A stretch of 64,000 nt of DNA from Phaeobacter sp. 22II1-1F12B (GTDB lineage: Bacteria > Pseudomonadota > Alphaproteobacteria > Rhodobacterales > Rhodobacteraceae). The DNA is taken from the NCBI RefSeq assembly GCF_002210165.1, contig NZ_AQQP01000009.1, positions 124,001-188,000 of the forward strand, written 5' to 3'. Position numbers and translations under genes: made by a program. Below, one piece after another: positions 48,647 to 58,500 of the stretch (position 1 is the stretch's first letter; every line of letters starts with the position of its first letter). The notes under the pieces were generated by a model. The model worked only from the letters and a program-made list of their open reading frames with translations, was not told the origin of the DNA and did no database searches.

Positions 48647-49258
48647 ATGAAACCCGATCTGCCGATCATCCTTCTTGCTGCCGGGGCCGCTGCGCGGATG
48701 CGCGGGCGCGACAAGTTGCTTGAACAAGTCGATGGTATGAGCCTTTTGCGACGGCAAGCCGAGATGGCGCGGCGGGCAACAAGGGGGCCTGTTCTGGTCA
48801 CCCTGCCACCGCCGCCCCATGCCCGGTATGCCGAACTGGAGGGAATGGACGTATCGCTGATTGTGGTTCCAAATCCTGAAGAAGGGATGAACGCTTCGAT
48901 ACGCGCGGGGTTTGCGGCGCTTCCGGAAGGAACAGAAAGAGCGATGGTCCTGCTCGCGGACCTGCCGGAATTGACCGAGAGCGACCTTAACAACGTTATA
49001 CAGGCCGCTGATACCAATCAGGAATCCCGCATCATTCGCGGCATGACCGAGGATGGAAAACAGGGGCATCCGATTATCTTCACCGCCCCACTGTTTCCCG
49101 AGCTTATGCAACTAACCGGCGACAGCGGCGGGCGTGAGGTCGTTGCCCGGCATGCGGAGTCTATCGCTCTCGTCCCCTTGCCGGGTCAGCATGCGCGGCG
49201 TGATCTCGATACGCCCGAGGACTGGGCCGCGTGGCGACGCGAGAACCCTGACCGTTAG
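48647..49258 (+). CDS. MobA/MocA-like nucleotidyltransferase
   Basis: A 203-residue GT-A-fold nucleotidyltransferase. The nucleotide-binding loop L-L-A-A-G-A-A-A-R-M-R-G-R-D-K-L lies at about residues 9-24, and L-L-A-D-L-P supplies the metal-binding Asp. K-Q-G-H-P-I-I-F and S-G-G-R-E-V-V are shared with MocA-type molybdenum cofactor cytidylyltransferases. There are no molybdoenzyme genes nearby, so the substrate is uncertain. Its end overlaps the convergent RTX-Hint gene by four bases. Confidence 0.82.
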   Translation: MKPDLPIILLAAGAAARMRGRDKLLEQVDGMSLLRRQAEMARRATRGPVLVTLPPPPHARYAELEGMDVSLIVVPNPEEGMNASIRAGFAALPEGTERAMVLLADLPELTESDLNNVIQAADTNQESRIIRGMTEDGKQGHPIIFTAPLFPELMQLTGDSGGREVVARHAESIALVPLPGQHARRDLDTPEDWAAWRRENPDR

Positions 49259-50340
49259 GCGCTGGCGCGGAGCAATTCGGCCTCGTGCCGCTTGAGCGAA
49301 AGCCGTGCGGCACGGTAGCCTTCGAGACCAGAGGCGGTTGCAAGCTCGGGGAAAAGCGCTTCGATCTCGTTCTGCTGATCGCCGCCCATCGCGCCCATGG
49401 TGCGGCTGGCGGGCTGAAAACTTTCGCTCCACACCCCGTCGGAGCGGATGATTTCATGGTTGTCGAACATCAGGTGGATATAGGTAAGAGCGCCGGGATT
49501 GCGGCGCGAAACACCCGGTGCACCGACGAGGTGCTTGGAGGGCACCAGCACCTCATCCTCGCCGAACATCAGCTGTGCTTCGCCGGATTCGACCAGCATC
49601 CGGTGGTTGGGGCTGACCATCATGTCGCGCTCGGGACAGCCGGGGCCAAAGGCATCCTTGCGGATCATCACCGGCGCGAATGAAGGCTCGGCCCGAAGCT
49701 CGGCCGCGCTAAGCTGTCGCTGACCGATCCAGCGCAGCGGCTGCGGGCCGTTGTCACGGGTATAAACGAGATCACCGGGTACAAGCGTTTCGACCGGTCG
49801 CAGGCCCCGCACCGTCGAGATCAGGCTGCCGGGCGTGAAACAGACCACCTCGGTCTGAAAATTCTCGATATCCTCGTAATTGATATTCGCCCACTGGTTG
49901 CCGCGCTGCAGGGTGATCTGGCCGTTGTAGCCATCCATCCCGTTGCTTTCCGGGTTCTGCACCCAGCCTGTGACGGTCCAGCCGTCGGCGAGCAGGTTGG
50001 AGATATCGAGCGTATCGTTATCGTCGCCACCCGAGCCGCCCTTGACGGTCGTGTTGAAATTCGTCGTCGTTTCGCCAAAAGAGATGACGATCGTATCGCC
50101 ATCATCGCCGCCGTCGAGAATGTCATTGTCGCCGCCGCCATAGATGACGTCATAGCCGCGACCGCCGTAGATTTTGTCGAAACCGTCGCCCGCGTAGATC
50201 GTATCGTTGCCGTCTTCGCCGCGCACTTCGTCATTGCCCGCGCCCGCATAGATCGTGTCATCGCCAGCGGTTCCCGTGATCTGGTCGTTGCCAGACGTGC
50301 CTTCGATCGTATTGCCATTCTTGTCGGTCGGCGTGGCCAT
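49255..50340 (-). CDS. RTX calcium-binding protein with C-terminal Hint domain
   Basis: A 361-residue protein. Residues about 13-90 hold RTX-like nonapeptide repeats (G-N-D-x-I-x-G, G-G-R-G-Y-D-V-I-Y-G-G-G-D-N-D), which bind calcium outside the cell and are usual in type I secreted proteins. From Cys167 (C-F-T-P-G-S-L-I) a Hint_2 domain follows, with V-E-T-L-V-P-G-D-L-V and the M-V-S-P-N-H-R-M-L block. Hint domains of this type are common in Rhodobacteraceae RTX proteins and may self-cleave. The C-terminal part after the Hint core (about 100 residues) shows no toxin domain. Secretion partners are not nearby. Confidence 0.87.
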   Translation of the reverse strand: MATPTDKNGNTIEGTSGNDQITGTAGDDTIYAGAGNDEVRGEDGNDTIYAGDGFDKIYGGRGYDVIYGGGDNDILDGGDDGDTIVISFGETTTNFNTTVKGGSGGDDNDTLDISNLLADGWTVTGWVQNPESNGMDGYNGQITLQRGNQWANINYEDIENFQTEVVCFTPGSLISTVRGLRPVETLVPGDLVYTRDNGPQPLRWIGQRQLSAAELRAEPSFAPVMIRKDAFGPGCPERDMMVSPNHRMLVESGEAQLMFGEDEVLVPSKHLVGAPGVSRRNPGALTYIHLMFDNHEIIRSDGVWSESFQPASRTMGAMGGDQQNEIEALFPELATASGLEGYRAARLSLKRHEAELLRASA

Positions 50341-50849
50341 CGTCGTTCATCTCTTCCATCATCGCCATCTGGCGTTGGCCGTTCGAAACAAACGACCCGG
50401 CAGTGTCCTGAGAGCGCGACGGAAATGAACAAAGTCTTTTCGCGGCGCGCTGCCCATCTGGGCTGCTTTGGTTTGAGGTGGAATGCTGGAACTGCATCTA
50501 TTTTGAGAAAGGAATATGTCTTTTTTGGGTTTTGCCCCCGATTTTCGCTGCGGTTAACCACGATAGGCCGCTTCTGATGAAAAACTGTGCAATTTCAGTG
50601 TTTTGGTTAACAACTTCAGGTGGCACCTCCGGTGCACAAAGCGTATGACATCTGTACACCCCCTGTGCACCCCCTTGGCGGTTTTCACTGCTCGAAACCG
50701 CCCGATAAGAGCGGGTCACAAGTGATGACAGCCTCGCCACGGGAAAAGACAACGCCTGTAGGGTTCAGATCGCGTAAAGGCGGCGCGCGGTGAAACGGGT
50801 ACCGTGATCGCCGGTTGACAAGCCGGGGTCTCTGCCCGATGCATGGGGC
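50341..50849. other. 509-bp AT-richer intergenic region upstream of the thi operon and the RTX gene
   Basis: No protein gene is supported. It holds the upstream region of the RTX-Hint gene and, at its right end, TTGACA (50815-50820) with a weak GATGCA 17 bp later, a possible promoter of the thi operon. An 8-bp inverted repeat GGCGGTTT / AAACCGCC lies near 50683-50703. The composition around 50490-50620 is clearly richer in A+T than the flanks. Confidence 0.5.
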
Positions 50850-50929
50850 TGCGACAGGGGCGTCCGCATCTGCGGGCTGAGAAGCACCCTTTGAACCTGA
50901 ACCGGATCATGCCGGCGGAGGAAGTTGCA
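50850..50929 (+). promoter_or_regulatory. TPP riboswitch (THI element)
   Basis: The aptamer carries the conserved G-GCTGAGA (50875-50882) and ACCCTTTGAACCTGAACCGG, followed by ATGCCGGCGGAGGAAG. TGCGAC (50850-50855) pairs with GTTGCA (50924-50929) as P1, and CCGC/GCGG forms P3. Thiamine diphosphate binding should lower expression of the thiM-thiE-thiD genes that follow. Confidence 0.93.
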
Positions 50930-50975
50930 AAGCCTCGGCGCACCCGGTTTCTCGGTTCGATGTTGTGGTTTTGAT

Positions 50976-50993
50976 CTCCTCCCCGGCGAGGAG
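50976..50993 (+). promoter_or_regulatory. Ribosome-site-sequestering hairpin of thiM
   Basis: CTCCTC (50976-50981) pairs with GAGGAG (50988-50993), the Shine-Dalgarno of thiM, which lies 6 bases before ATG 50999. This is the likely expression platform: in the ligand-bound state the hairpin hides the ribosome site. Confidence 0.65.
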
Positions 50994-50998
50994 AGACG

Positions 50999-51787
50999 AT
51001 GCACGACACCGGAGCTTATCTTGCCCAGATGCGCGAGACCGCGCCGCTGGTCCATAATATCACCAATTTCGTTGCCATGAATGTGATGGCGAATGTGCTA
51101 CTGGCCATCGGGGCGTCGCCCGCGATGGTGCATGCCCGCGTTGAGGTGGCCGAATTCGCCGGGCTGGCGCAGGCGCTGACCGTGAATATCGGCACCGCCG
51201 ACCCGGAATGGGGTGCGGCGATGGAAGAAGCCGGAGCGGTGATGGCCGACAATGGCCGTCCCTGGGTGATGGACCCGGTAGGCGTTGCGGCGACAGCGTT
51301 TCGCCGGGACCTGTCGAACCGGTTGATCGGGCTGAAACCGACCGTGATCCGCGGCAATGCCTCGGAGATCCTGACGCTGGCGGGGCTGGAAAGTGCGGCG
51401 CGCGGCGTCGATGCGGGGGATGCGGTGTCGGATGCCGAAGAAGCTGCGCGGCAGTTGGCGGCGCGCACTGGCGGCGTGGCCGCCGTTTCAGGTCCGGTCG
51501 ATTACGTGACGGACGGAACGCGCGGCTATCGCGTTGAAAACGGTCATGAAATGATGGGCCGGATCACCGTCATGGGTTGTTCACTGAACGGGGTGATTGC
51601 GGCCTTTTGCGTCGATCAGCCCGTGCTTGAGGCGACAGCGGCGGCGCTGGCCTGCTATGGGCTGGCCGGAGAGATCGCCGCGCAGAGCGCCAAGGGACCG
51701 GGCAGTTTTCAGGTCGCCTTTCTGGACGCGCTTTACGGGCTGAGCCCGGATGAGGCCACCAAGGGCGCAAGGATCACCGCCGCATGA
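50999..51787 (+). CDS. thiM: Hydroxyethylthiazole kinase
   Basis: A 262-residue kinase that phosphorylates 4-methyl-5-(2-hydroxyethyl)thiazole in thiamine salvage. It has V-H-N-I-T-N-F-V-A-M-N near the N-terminus, W-V-M-D-P-V-G-V-A, R-G-N-A-S-E-I and the catalytic Cys in M-G-C-S-L. The length is normal. It is the first gene behind the TPP riboswitch and overlaps thiE by four bases. Confidence 0.95.
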   Translation: MHDTGAYLAQMRETAPLVHNITNFVAMNVMANVLLAIGASPAMVHARVEVAEFAGLAQALTVNIGTADPEWGAAMEEAGAVMADNGRPWVMDPVGVAATAFRRDLSNRLIGLKPTVIRGNASEILTLAGLESAARGVDAGDAVSDAEEAARQLAARTGGVAAVSGPVDYVTDGTRGYRVENGHEMMGRITVMGCSLNGVIAAFCVDQPVLEATAAALACYGLAGEIAAQSAKGPGSFQVAFLDALYGLSPDEATKGARITAA

Positions 51788-52398
51788 TCGGGGCAGTTTA
51801 CGTGGTGACGGATGCGATGGCGGCAATTTCGGTTCCCGATCAGGCGCGGGCCGCGATGCGGGGTGGCGCCTGGGCCGTGCAGCTGCGCGACAAGGACGCC
51901 CCCGATGCGACCTTTGCCAAGCTGGCGCGGGAACTGGCAAAGATCCTTTCGGGCAGCGGCACTAAGCTGATCTTGAATGACCGGGTCGAGCTTGCCTGCG
52001 CGCTTGGGGTCGACGGGCTGCACATCGGGCAAAGCGATGGCGACCCGGCACGGATACGCGAGCGGATCGGTCCGGACATGCTTTTGGGTCTTTCCATCGA
52101 GAACACGGATCAGTGCGCGGCGCTGGACGGGCTGGCGCTTGATTACATCGGCGCGGGGCCGGTTCGGGCGACCCCAAGCAAACCCGACCACGCGCCGCCA
52201 ATCGGGTTTGACGGGCTGGCGGAAATCGTGGGCCTTGCGCCCTGCCCGGTTGTCGCCATCGGCGGTCTTGGCGCTGGCGATGCGGCCGCGCTGAAACAGG
52301 CCGGTGCCGTGGGCATGGCGGTGGTGAGCGCGGTGACGCGCACTGCCGACCCCGAAGCCGCGACGCGGGCATTGATGCAGGAATGGAGCGCGGAATGA
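51784..52398 (+). CDS. thiE: Thiamine-phosphate synthase
   Basis: A 204-residue TIM-barrel enzyme that joins the pyrimidine and thiazole moieties. Visible motifs are V-Q-L-R-D-K-D, L-I-L-N-D-R-V, G-L-H-I-G-Q-S-D, G-L-S-I-E-N and I-G-A-G-P-V-R-A-T-P-S-K. The ATG lies in the overlap with thiM, and the stop overlaps the thiD start. Confidence 0.95.
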   Translation: MIGAVYVVTDAMAAISVPDQARAAMRGGAWAVQLRDKDAPDATFAKLARELAKILSGSGTKLILNDRVELACALGVDGLHIGQSDGDPARIRERIGPDMLLGLSIENTDQCAALDGLALDYIGAGPVRATPSKPDHAPPIGFDGLAEIVGLAPCPVVAIGGLGAGDAAALKQAGAVGMAVVSAVTRTADPEAATRALMQEWSAE

Positions 52399-53201
52399 TC
52401 CCCAATATTCTGTCGATTGCCGGATCGGACCCGTCTGGCGGGGCCGGTATTCAAGCCGACATCAAGGCGATTTCGGCGCGTGGCGGTTACGCCATGGCAG
52501 TGCTGACCGGGCTGACCGCACAGAATACCCAAGGTGTCAGTGCGGTCGAACTGGTGCCGGCCGCGATGGTTGCCGCTCAGATCAAGGCGATCAGGGATGA
52601 CATCCGGGTGGATGCGGTCAAGATCGGCATGCTCGGCTCGGCCGCGATTATCGAGGCGGTGCAGGAGGCGCTGGACGGGCTTGACGCCCCTGTCGTTCTC
52701 GACCCGGTGATGGTGGCCAAGGGCGGCGACCGCTTGTTGCAGGCCGAAGCGGTCGCGGCGCTGCGCGACCGGCTGTTGCCACGCGCCACCGTCATCACCC
52801 CGAACCTGCCCGAGGCCGCCGACCTGCTGGGCTGTGACGAGGCGGTGAACCTCGAGAACATGCGGCGGCAGGCGGTGGACCTGCTGGCGCTGGGGCCGCG
52901 GGCTGTGCTGCTCAAGGGCGGGCATCTGGATCAGCCGGACTCGCCCGATTTGCTGCTGGCTGCGGATATGCATCTGGATCTGGGCGGACTGCGCCATGTA
53001 ACGCGCAATACGCATGGCACCGGGTGCACCCTGTCCTCGGCGCTTGCCTGCGAGTTGGGCCATGGTCGCCTGCTTGGCGAGGCCGCGCGCAATGCCAAAA
53101 CCTATACCGCCCGGGCCATCGCCCATGCCAATCTGTTGGAGGTCGGAAAGGGCCACGGGCCGGTGAACCATTTCCACGCTTTCCCCTTCAATCAGGAATG
53201 A
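52395..53201 (+). CDS. thiD: Hydroxymethylpyrimidine/phosphomethylpyrimidine kinase
   Basis: A 268-residue ribokinase-fold kinase of the thiamine pyrimidine branch. The start I-A-G-S-D-P-S-G-G-A-G-I-Q-A-D, the D-P-V-M-V-A-K-G-G and the C-terminal N-T-H-G-T-G-C-T-L-S-S-A anion hole are diagnostic. ATG 52395 in an ATGA overlap with thiE is chosen over an upstream start. With thiM and thiE it makes a salvage set; thiC and thiazole synthesis genes are not in the window. Confidence 0.95.
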   Translation: MIPNILSIAGSDPSGGAGIQADIKAISARGGYAMAVLTGLTAQNTQGVSAVELVPAAMVAAQIKAIRDDIRVDAVKIGMLGSAAIIEAVQEALDGLDAPVVLDPVMVAKGGDRLLQAEAVAALRDRLLPRATVITPNLPEAADLLGCDEAVNLENMRRQAVDLLALGPRAVLLKGGHLDQPDSPDLLLAADMHLDLGGLRHVTRNTHGTGCTLSSALACELGHGRLLGEAARNAKTYTARAIAHANLLEVGKGHGPVNHFHAFPFNQE

Positions 53202-53204
53202 ACC

Positions 53205-53969
53205 ATGCAAAAACAACTCTCTGAACAGACCGTTCTGATCACCGGTGCCGGGCGCGGGCTTGGTGCCGCGCTGGCACGGGCCTTTGCCCGCGAAGGAGCG
53301 AACGTAGCGATCAACTACCGCCAGAGCCGGGACGCCGCCGAGGCGCTGGCCGAAGAACTTGGACCCAAGGCGATGGCTTTTGCGGCAGATGTCACGAAAC
53401 CGGATGAGGTCGAGGCGATGATCGCAGCGATCCGCGAGACATTCGGCGCGCCGGATACGGTGGTGCATAACGCGCTGGCGGATTTCTCGTTCAACGGCGA
53501 TGACCGCGCCCATCTGGACAGGCTCGACTGGGCCTCGATCGCGCGACAGGGGGAGACCGCCGTTGGTGGCGTGCTTCACCTAATACAGGCGCTGCGCGGG
53601 GATTTCGCGGCGCGTGGCCACGGGAGTATCATCACCATCGGCACCAACCTCGTGCAGAACCCCGTCGTGCCCTATCACGATTACACGGCGGCCAAGGCGG
53701 CGCTGTTGGCATTCACCCGGACGGCGGCAAAGGAACTTGGCGCGCTGGGCGTGACCGTCAACATGATCTCGGGCGGGTTGCTGCGGACCACGGATGCAAG
53801 CGCCGCAACCCCCGAGGCGGTGTTTGACATCATCGCGAGCCAGACGCCGCTGGGTCGCGTCACCACGCCCGAGGAACTAGCCGATGCGGCGCTGTTCTTT
53901 GCCTCGCCCTGGGCGCGGGCGGTGACCGGGCAAAACCTGATCGTGGATGGCGGGCTGGTGTTTGGCTAG
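53205..53969 (+). CDS. Short-chain dehydrogenase/reductase (FabG-like)
   Basis: A 254-residue Rossmann-fold SDR. The cofactor motif is T-G-A-G-R-G-L-G, N-A-L-A replaces the usual N-N-A-G, and the active site reads Y-H-D-Y-T-A-A-K. The catalytic Ser thirteen residues before Tyr is Thr here (I-G-T-N-L). It follows thiD by 3 bp and is probably cotranscribed with the thi genes. Its link to thiamine is only positional. A hairpin after the stop closes the operon. Confidence 0.85.
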   Translation: MQKQLSEQTVLITGAGRGLGAALARAFAREGANVAINYRQSRDAAEALAEELGPKAMAFAADVTKPDEVEAMIAAIRETFGAPDTVVHNALADFSFNGDDRAHLDRLDWASIARQGETAVGGVLHLIQALRGDFAARGHGSIITIGTNLVQNPVVPYHDYTAAKAALLAFTRTAAKELGALGVTVNMISGGLLRTTDASAATPEAVFDIIASQTPLGRVTTPEELADAALFFASPWARAVTGQNLIVDGGLVFG

Positions 53970-53977
53970 GCTGCCTG

Positions 53978-54004
53978 CGCCCTGCCCGTAATCGTGGCAG
54001 GGCG
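53978..54004 (+). terminator. Hairpin at end of thi operon
   Basis: CGCCCTGCC (53978-53986) and GGCAGGGCG (53996-54004) form a perfect 9-bp stem after the SDR stop. No T-run follows, so termination may be weak or depend on Rho. Confidence 0.5.
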
Positions 54005-54113
54005 GCACAACTGGCGACTTGACCGGTTGCGAGAGCTATTCTAGCGTTCCCGCACCGGTTGATTTCCTCCGCAACCGAAAGACGTATTCGTTAATATTTC
54101 TTAAGGTGTTGCG

Positions 54114-55511
54114 GTGCCACTTAGTGAACAGAATATCGCGTTTCTAGAGACCTACGTGTTGAAGTCCCGGGTGCCGGAAAATGTCCGGATGGCGGTGCCG
54201 CCCGGTCCGGGCGACAAGGGCGCGAGGGTGGATCAGGCCGGGGAATTCCTGCGCATGGCCCGCGAGATCAGTGTGCCCGAGGGTGCGACCTCCGGTGAGG
54301 CCGAGCGGATCAGGGGGCTGCGCGGGCAATTGTCGGGACTGCTGGATGACAATGTCACGGCGGCGGAGCTGAAAGCCGCCGCTCAGGTCGTTCTTGATCT
54401 GCAGGCGGCGCATAAGGAGATCGTCAAACAGGTCGCGCAGCGCAAAGCGGCAGATGAAGCGCGCCGGCAGGAGGCGCGTGCGGCGCTGATCAAGGCATTG
54501 CAGGCCGCACCGGCGCGGATGGACGGCGAAGTTGCGAGTACGGATCGCGAAGAGATAACCGCCGCCGTGGATGCAGCAGAAAAGGCCTTGCCCGCCACGC
54601 CGAGCGACGAGGAACTCAGGGTCGGACAGGCGGCGCTGGATGAGATCGGCAAGCGCATTGAAACGGCCAATCAGGCGGCGGAAACGGCCCGACAGCAACG
54701 CGCGGAGCAAGGGCGCAAGCTGGCGGAGGATGCGCGAGGCGTCACCGTGGAACATGGCGCGCCGGAGGAATTGAAAACGCTGCGTGACATGGCCGAGGCG
54801 CTAGCGGGAGATCTGCCTGATATACCGTCCGAGGTAGAATTGGAAACGGCGCGAAAAGCCCTCGCCGCGTTGAAGGCCCGCGCAGATGAAATCGCTTTGG
54901 CCGTCGCCGAACGGTTGAAGCGCGTCGAAAAGGCCAAGGCTCTGCTGGCCAAGCTGGTCTGGGGCAAGGGCGATCTGGAACTGGTAAAAGGCGCGCCTGC
55001 GACCACGGCAGAGGGGTTGAAGCAACGCTGCGACGAGCTGGCCACGGACAAGGCCGCCATCGGCGATCCGGCCCGCGCGCATGAGTGGCAGGAAGATGCG
55101 CTGAGCACGCTAAACGAGGCTGTTACCAAGCTGATCGGCGATGTGGCCGCCGCGAATACGGCGGTCAAAGAAGCGCTGGCAGAAGTGGAACAGGCGGCAC
55201 AGAAAACCCGTGCGGCGATCACCTCAACCAAGGGTTTGGCACTGAATGACGCCCAGCAGGACGTGCTGGAAAAGCTGGTTTTGGCCGAGATCGAAAAGGC
55301 CGAGGCCGACAGTGACGCGGCCAAACCTGCCATCAAGGCGCTGGAGGAAGTCCGGGAGCGGGCGGTAAAGCTGGGGCGCGTTCTGAGCCTGCTTGATGCG
55401 CGGATCAAACGGGTCGAGGCGAAACCGGCTGACGCCCTGCCCTCGGAACTGAAAACGCTTGAGACGGCGCGCAAGGCGGCGGTCGACTCGCTTGGAAAGA
55501 TCGAGCCATGA
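54114..55511 (+). CDS. Alanine-rich coiled-coil protein of unknown function
   Basis: A 465-residue protein starting at GTG 54114 with AAGG 8 bases upstream. It is very rich in Ala, Glu, Lys and Leu, with long stretches of heptad-like A-x-x-A-L/V and E-K/A-A-x-K repeats from about residue 90 to the end; only the first 45 residues look globular. No signal peptide or membrane helix. I recognise no domain. Its stop overlaps the start of the next, even larger, alanine-rich gene (ATGA), so the two are expressed as a unit. Confidence 0.8.
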   Translation: MPLSEQNIAFLETYVLKSRVPENVRMAVPPGPGDKGARVDQAGEFLRMAREISVPEGATSGEAERIRGLRGQLSGLLDDNVTAAELKAAAQVVLDLQAAHKEIVKQVAQRKAADEARRQEARAALIKALQAAPARMDGEVASTDREEITAAVDAAEKALPATPSDEELRVGQAALDEIGKRIETANQAAETARQQRAEQGRKLAEDARGVTVEHGAPEELKTLRDMAEALAGDLPDIPSEVELETARKALAALKARADEIALAVAERLKRVEKAKALLAKLVWGKGDLELVKGAPATTAEGLKQRCDELATDKAAIGDPARAHEWQEDALSTLNEAVTKLIGDVAAANTAVKEALAEVEQAAQKTRAAITSTKGLALNDAQQDVLEKLVLAEIEKAEADSDAAKPAIKALEEVRERAVKLGRVLSLLDARIKRVEAKPADALPSELKTLETARKAAVDSLGKIEP

Positions 55512-58500
55512 CGGAAAAGATCGCCCGTGCAAAGGTTGCCGAATACGAAAAGCTGGCCCTGCTGGCGCTGCAACGGATCGCCGCGCGCAAGAAGCTGCCC
55601 AATGCGCTGTCATCGGAAAAGATGAAAAAGCTCGATACGGCGCTGGGCGATGCAGACAAGGTGATGGCCTTTCTGACGTCGATGCCCAAACTGCCGGGCG
55701 CGGAAGAGATCCTCGATGCGTTCAAGGATGCGCCGGAAAAGCTCGGGGCGCTTGTGAACGGCCCGTTTGCCGGGGACATGGGGCTGCTGGCGGCGCTGGC
55801 CGACCGGGGCTGCAACCGTGATCCGGACAAGCTGCTGGTTCTCGCGAGTGCGGATGCGACGGACCTGAAGCTGTTGCTGGGCGATTGCGGGCTGGCGGCC
55901 TATCCCGAGGCTTTTGCCGCGCTGTATCAGGATGGCTGCGGCGCCGCACCGGACGGGCTTAAGAAACTCGCCACCAATTTTGCCAAAGAGGATGACCGCA
56001 AAAAGCTGGTCGGGGCGCTTGAAAATGGCGGGCTTGGGTTCGCGCCCGAGGCGCTGGCCGCGCTGGCCAAGGGAGATGACGGCAAGCTGCTGCTCAAGCT
56101 GGTGCAGGACATGGGCGATCCGGCGGGGCAAAAAGTGCTGCAGGCGCTGCTTGCCGACGGCGGTATGGACGGCCAGCCACCGGGACGGCCCGGGCTGCTG
56201 GCGGATATTTTTCGCGACGGGCTTGGGCAGGATGCGGGCAAGCTGAAATCGTTGCATACCGCCTTTTGCCCCAACCCACCGCCTGCCAAAAACGACCTTT
56301 CGCAGTTGGCCGGTCTTGTCCGCGCGCTGGACGGAGGAGATGACGGCGGCGCGGCGCGGATGAAAAAGGTTCTTGACCGGGTTAAGCCCCGGCTTGGCCC
56401 GCCCGCCCCAAGTGAAGGCGGTGCGCTGAAGCATTACGGCGATACGATCAACAGCATGGGCCGGGCTGCGGGCGCGCCCGCGATGGCCGAAGGCACGGCG
56501 CAACGCGCAGCGGCAGTGGTCGCCGACCGGGCGGACCCGGCGGTGGAGCGGGTCAGTGTGTTGCTGGCCGCAACGCTCGATCTGGACAGGGCGGCGGAGG
56601 TTCTGGGCGCAACCCTTGGCGATGCTGCCCCGCAACTGGCCGAGATCGTCGAGAGCGCGTCGGCACAGGCCGGGCTGGCGGAACTGCTAAGCAAGGAAGC
56701 GGCAAGTGGTGACGCGGATCAGGAGATCACGGATGCGACCGCAAAGGCCACCAAGGCAGTCACGGATGCCGAAACCGCATTGCTGGCGCAGGGGGATCGG
56801 GCGGCACTGAAGGATATCACGGCGCTGGGCGGTCTTATCGATACGCTGCTTGATCAGGTGGCGGTCGAACCCGATGACACCACCCGCAAAGCCGCGTTGA
56901 AAGCGGTTGAGACAGGCAGCGCAGCGATCAGGACAGCAATGACCGAACAGGCGGGGACGGCATTGGCCGGTGCCGGTCCTGCAGCGGCTGCCACGGCGCA
57001 GCTGGCCCGGGTCGCCGAATTGCGGAAAGGCGCCGGGGAAGCGGAACTGGCCCAGCTTGGGGCGTTGCAGGACGCGGTGGCGAAAGCGGCAGTGGCAGCA
57101 GTTGGGGCTGGTGCCGATCCGGACAAAAGCGCGGCAGCGGCGACCAAGGCGGTCGAAGAGGCGTTTGCCGAGGACAAGCGCAAGGCCGAACGCGACCGGC
57201 GTGACGAAGAGGCCAAGACCGCCGCTGCCGAGGCCCTGGCACTTTGCGACCGGATCGAACATGCGACGCCGCCAATCAGCGCAAAGGAGTTGGCGATGGC
57301 CTCGGCCAAGGCCGCCGAGGCTGCCGATGCCGGGCGTGCGGCTTGCGACAAGACGCAGGCCAAAGCGGCCCTCGACGCGGCCAAGGCGCTGTCCGAGGCC
57401 ATTGCCAAGGCGGGCAAGCGGGCCTCGGGCCTGTCCGAAACGGCGGCGATCTATGGCTCGGTCGAGGGGAAGAAGGCGCTGCATGCGGCGGGGAATTGCG
57501 ATCAGGTGCAGGCCTTGCTGAATGCGAGTTCGACGGGCAGCGTGATGGCAACGCAGGCCGAGACTGCTGCCAAGGCCGCGCGGGCCAGCGGGTTGACGCT
57601 GGCCGAGGTGGAACGCCTGCTTGCCGCCTCCGAAAACGATCTGCGCGAGGCAGCGGAGCAAGCCGCCACGGCCAAGGCGGCGGCGGACAAGGGCGATATC
57701 CCCGAGAGCACCGATGTCGACGCGGCAAAGGATGCGGCAAACAAGGCGGCCGAGGCGGCGCGAAAGGCCTCGGACACCAAGCGCAAGGCGCTTGCCGCGC
57801 TGGATGTGACAGTGGACAGCGCCGCCTATGCAACGGCGATCACCGAGGCGCGCGAGGCGGCCGACAAGGCGATGGCTCTGGCGCTTCTGGCGAGCGATGA
57901 CGTCATCCGCAAGGCCGCGCTGGGTGAGGCGCAGACCGCGATGAAAACCGTCGCTACCGCTTGCGATAAACTGGCCACGCATCTGGCAGGACAGGCGCTG
58001 ACGGCGCTGGAAGCCGACCAGGCGAGTGCATCTGATACGGCACGCGCCAGTCTAGATGCGCTACGCGGGCCTGCGGATGCGGCCAAGCTCAAGACTGCTG
58101 CGGCGAATGTGTCGCTGGCCCGGGATGCGATCAACGCCACCGGCAAGGCCCGGCTGAGCGCGCTTGTGCAAAGCGACAGCGATGTGAGCGATGCCCGCGA
58201 TGCGGCGATGGAAGCGCAGGCAAAGGCGCAGGTGCCGGGTGCCGCGCGTATGGCCAAGCTTGAGGCGCTGATCGCGGCGGCGGCGGCGGACAAGGCCGTT
58301 GCGCAAAAGATCGGCGCGGTTTTCACAGCCGATATCGCCGCGATCCCGGCGAAGCCCGCCAGCAATACCGACCCATGGCCCGGCGGCGATCCGGCCAAGG
58401 CGATGCGAAAGGCGATTTCAAGCTGCGAGGCCAAGGCCACCGCCGGGGCGAAATGGCTGGAGAGCGCCAAGGCCGTGCTGGACGCGATCCGCGCCTATGA

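Noticed and set aside
56687-57982. Long minus-strand frame inside the giant alanine-rich gene
   Set aside because: Arg/Gly/Leu-rich complement of low-complexity Ala codons; no domain and no ribosome site.
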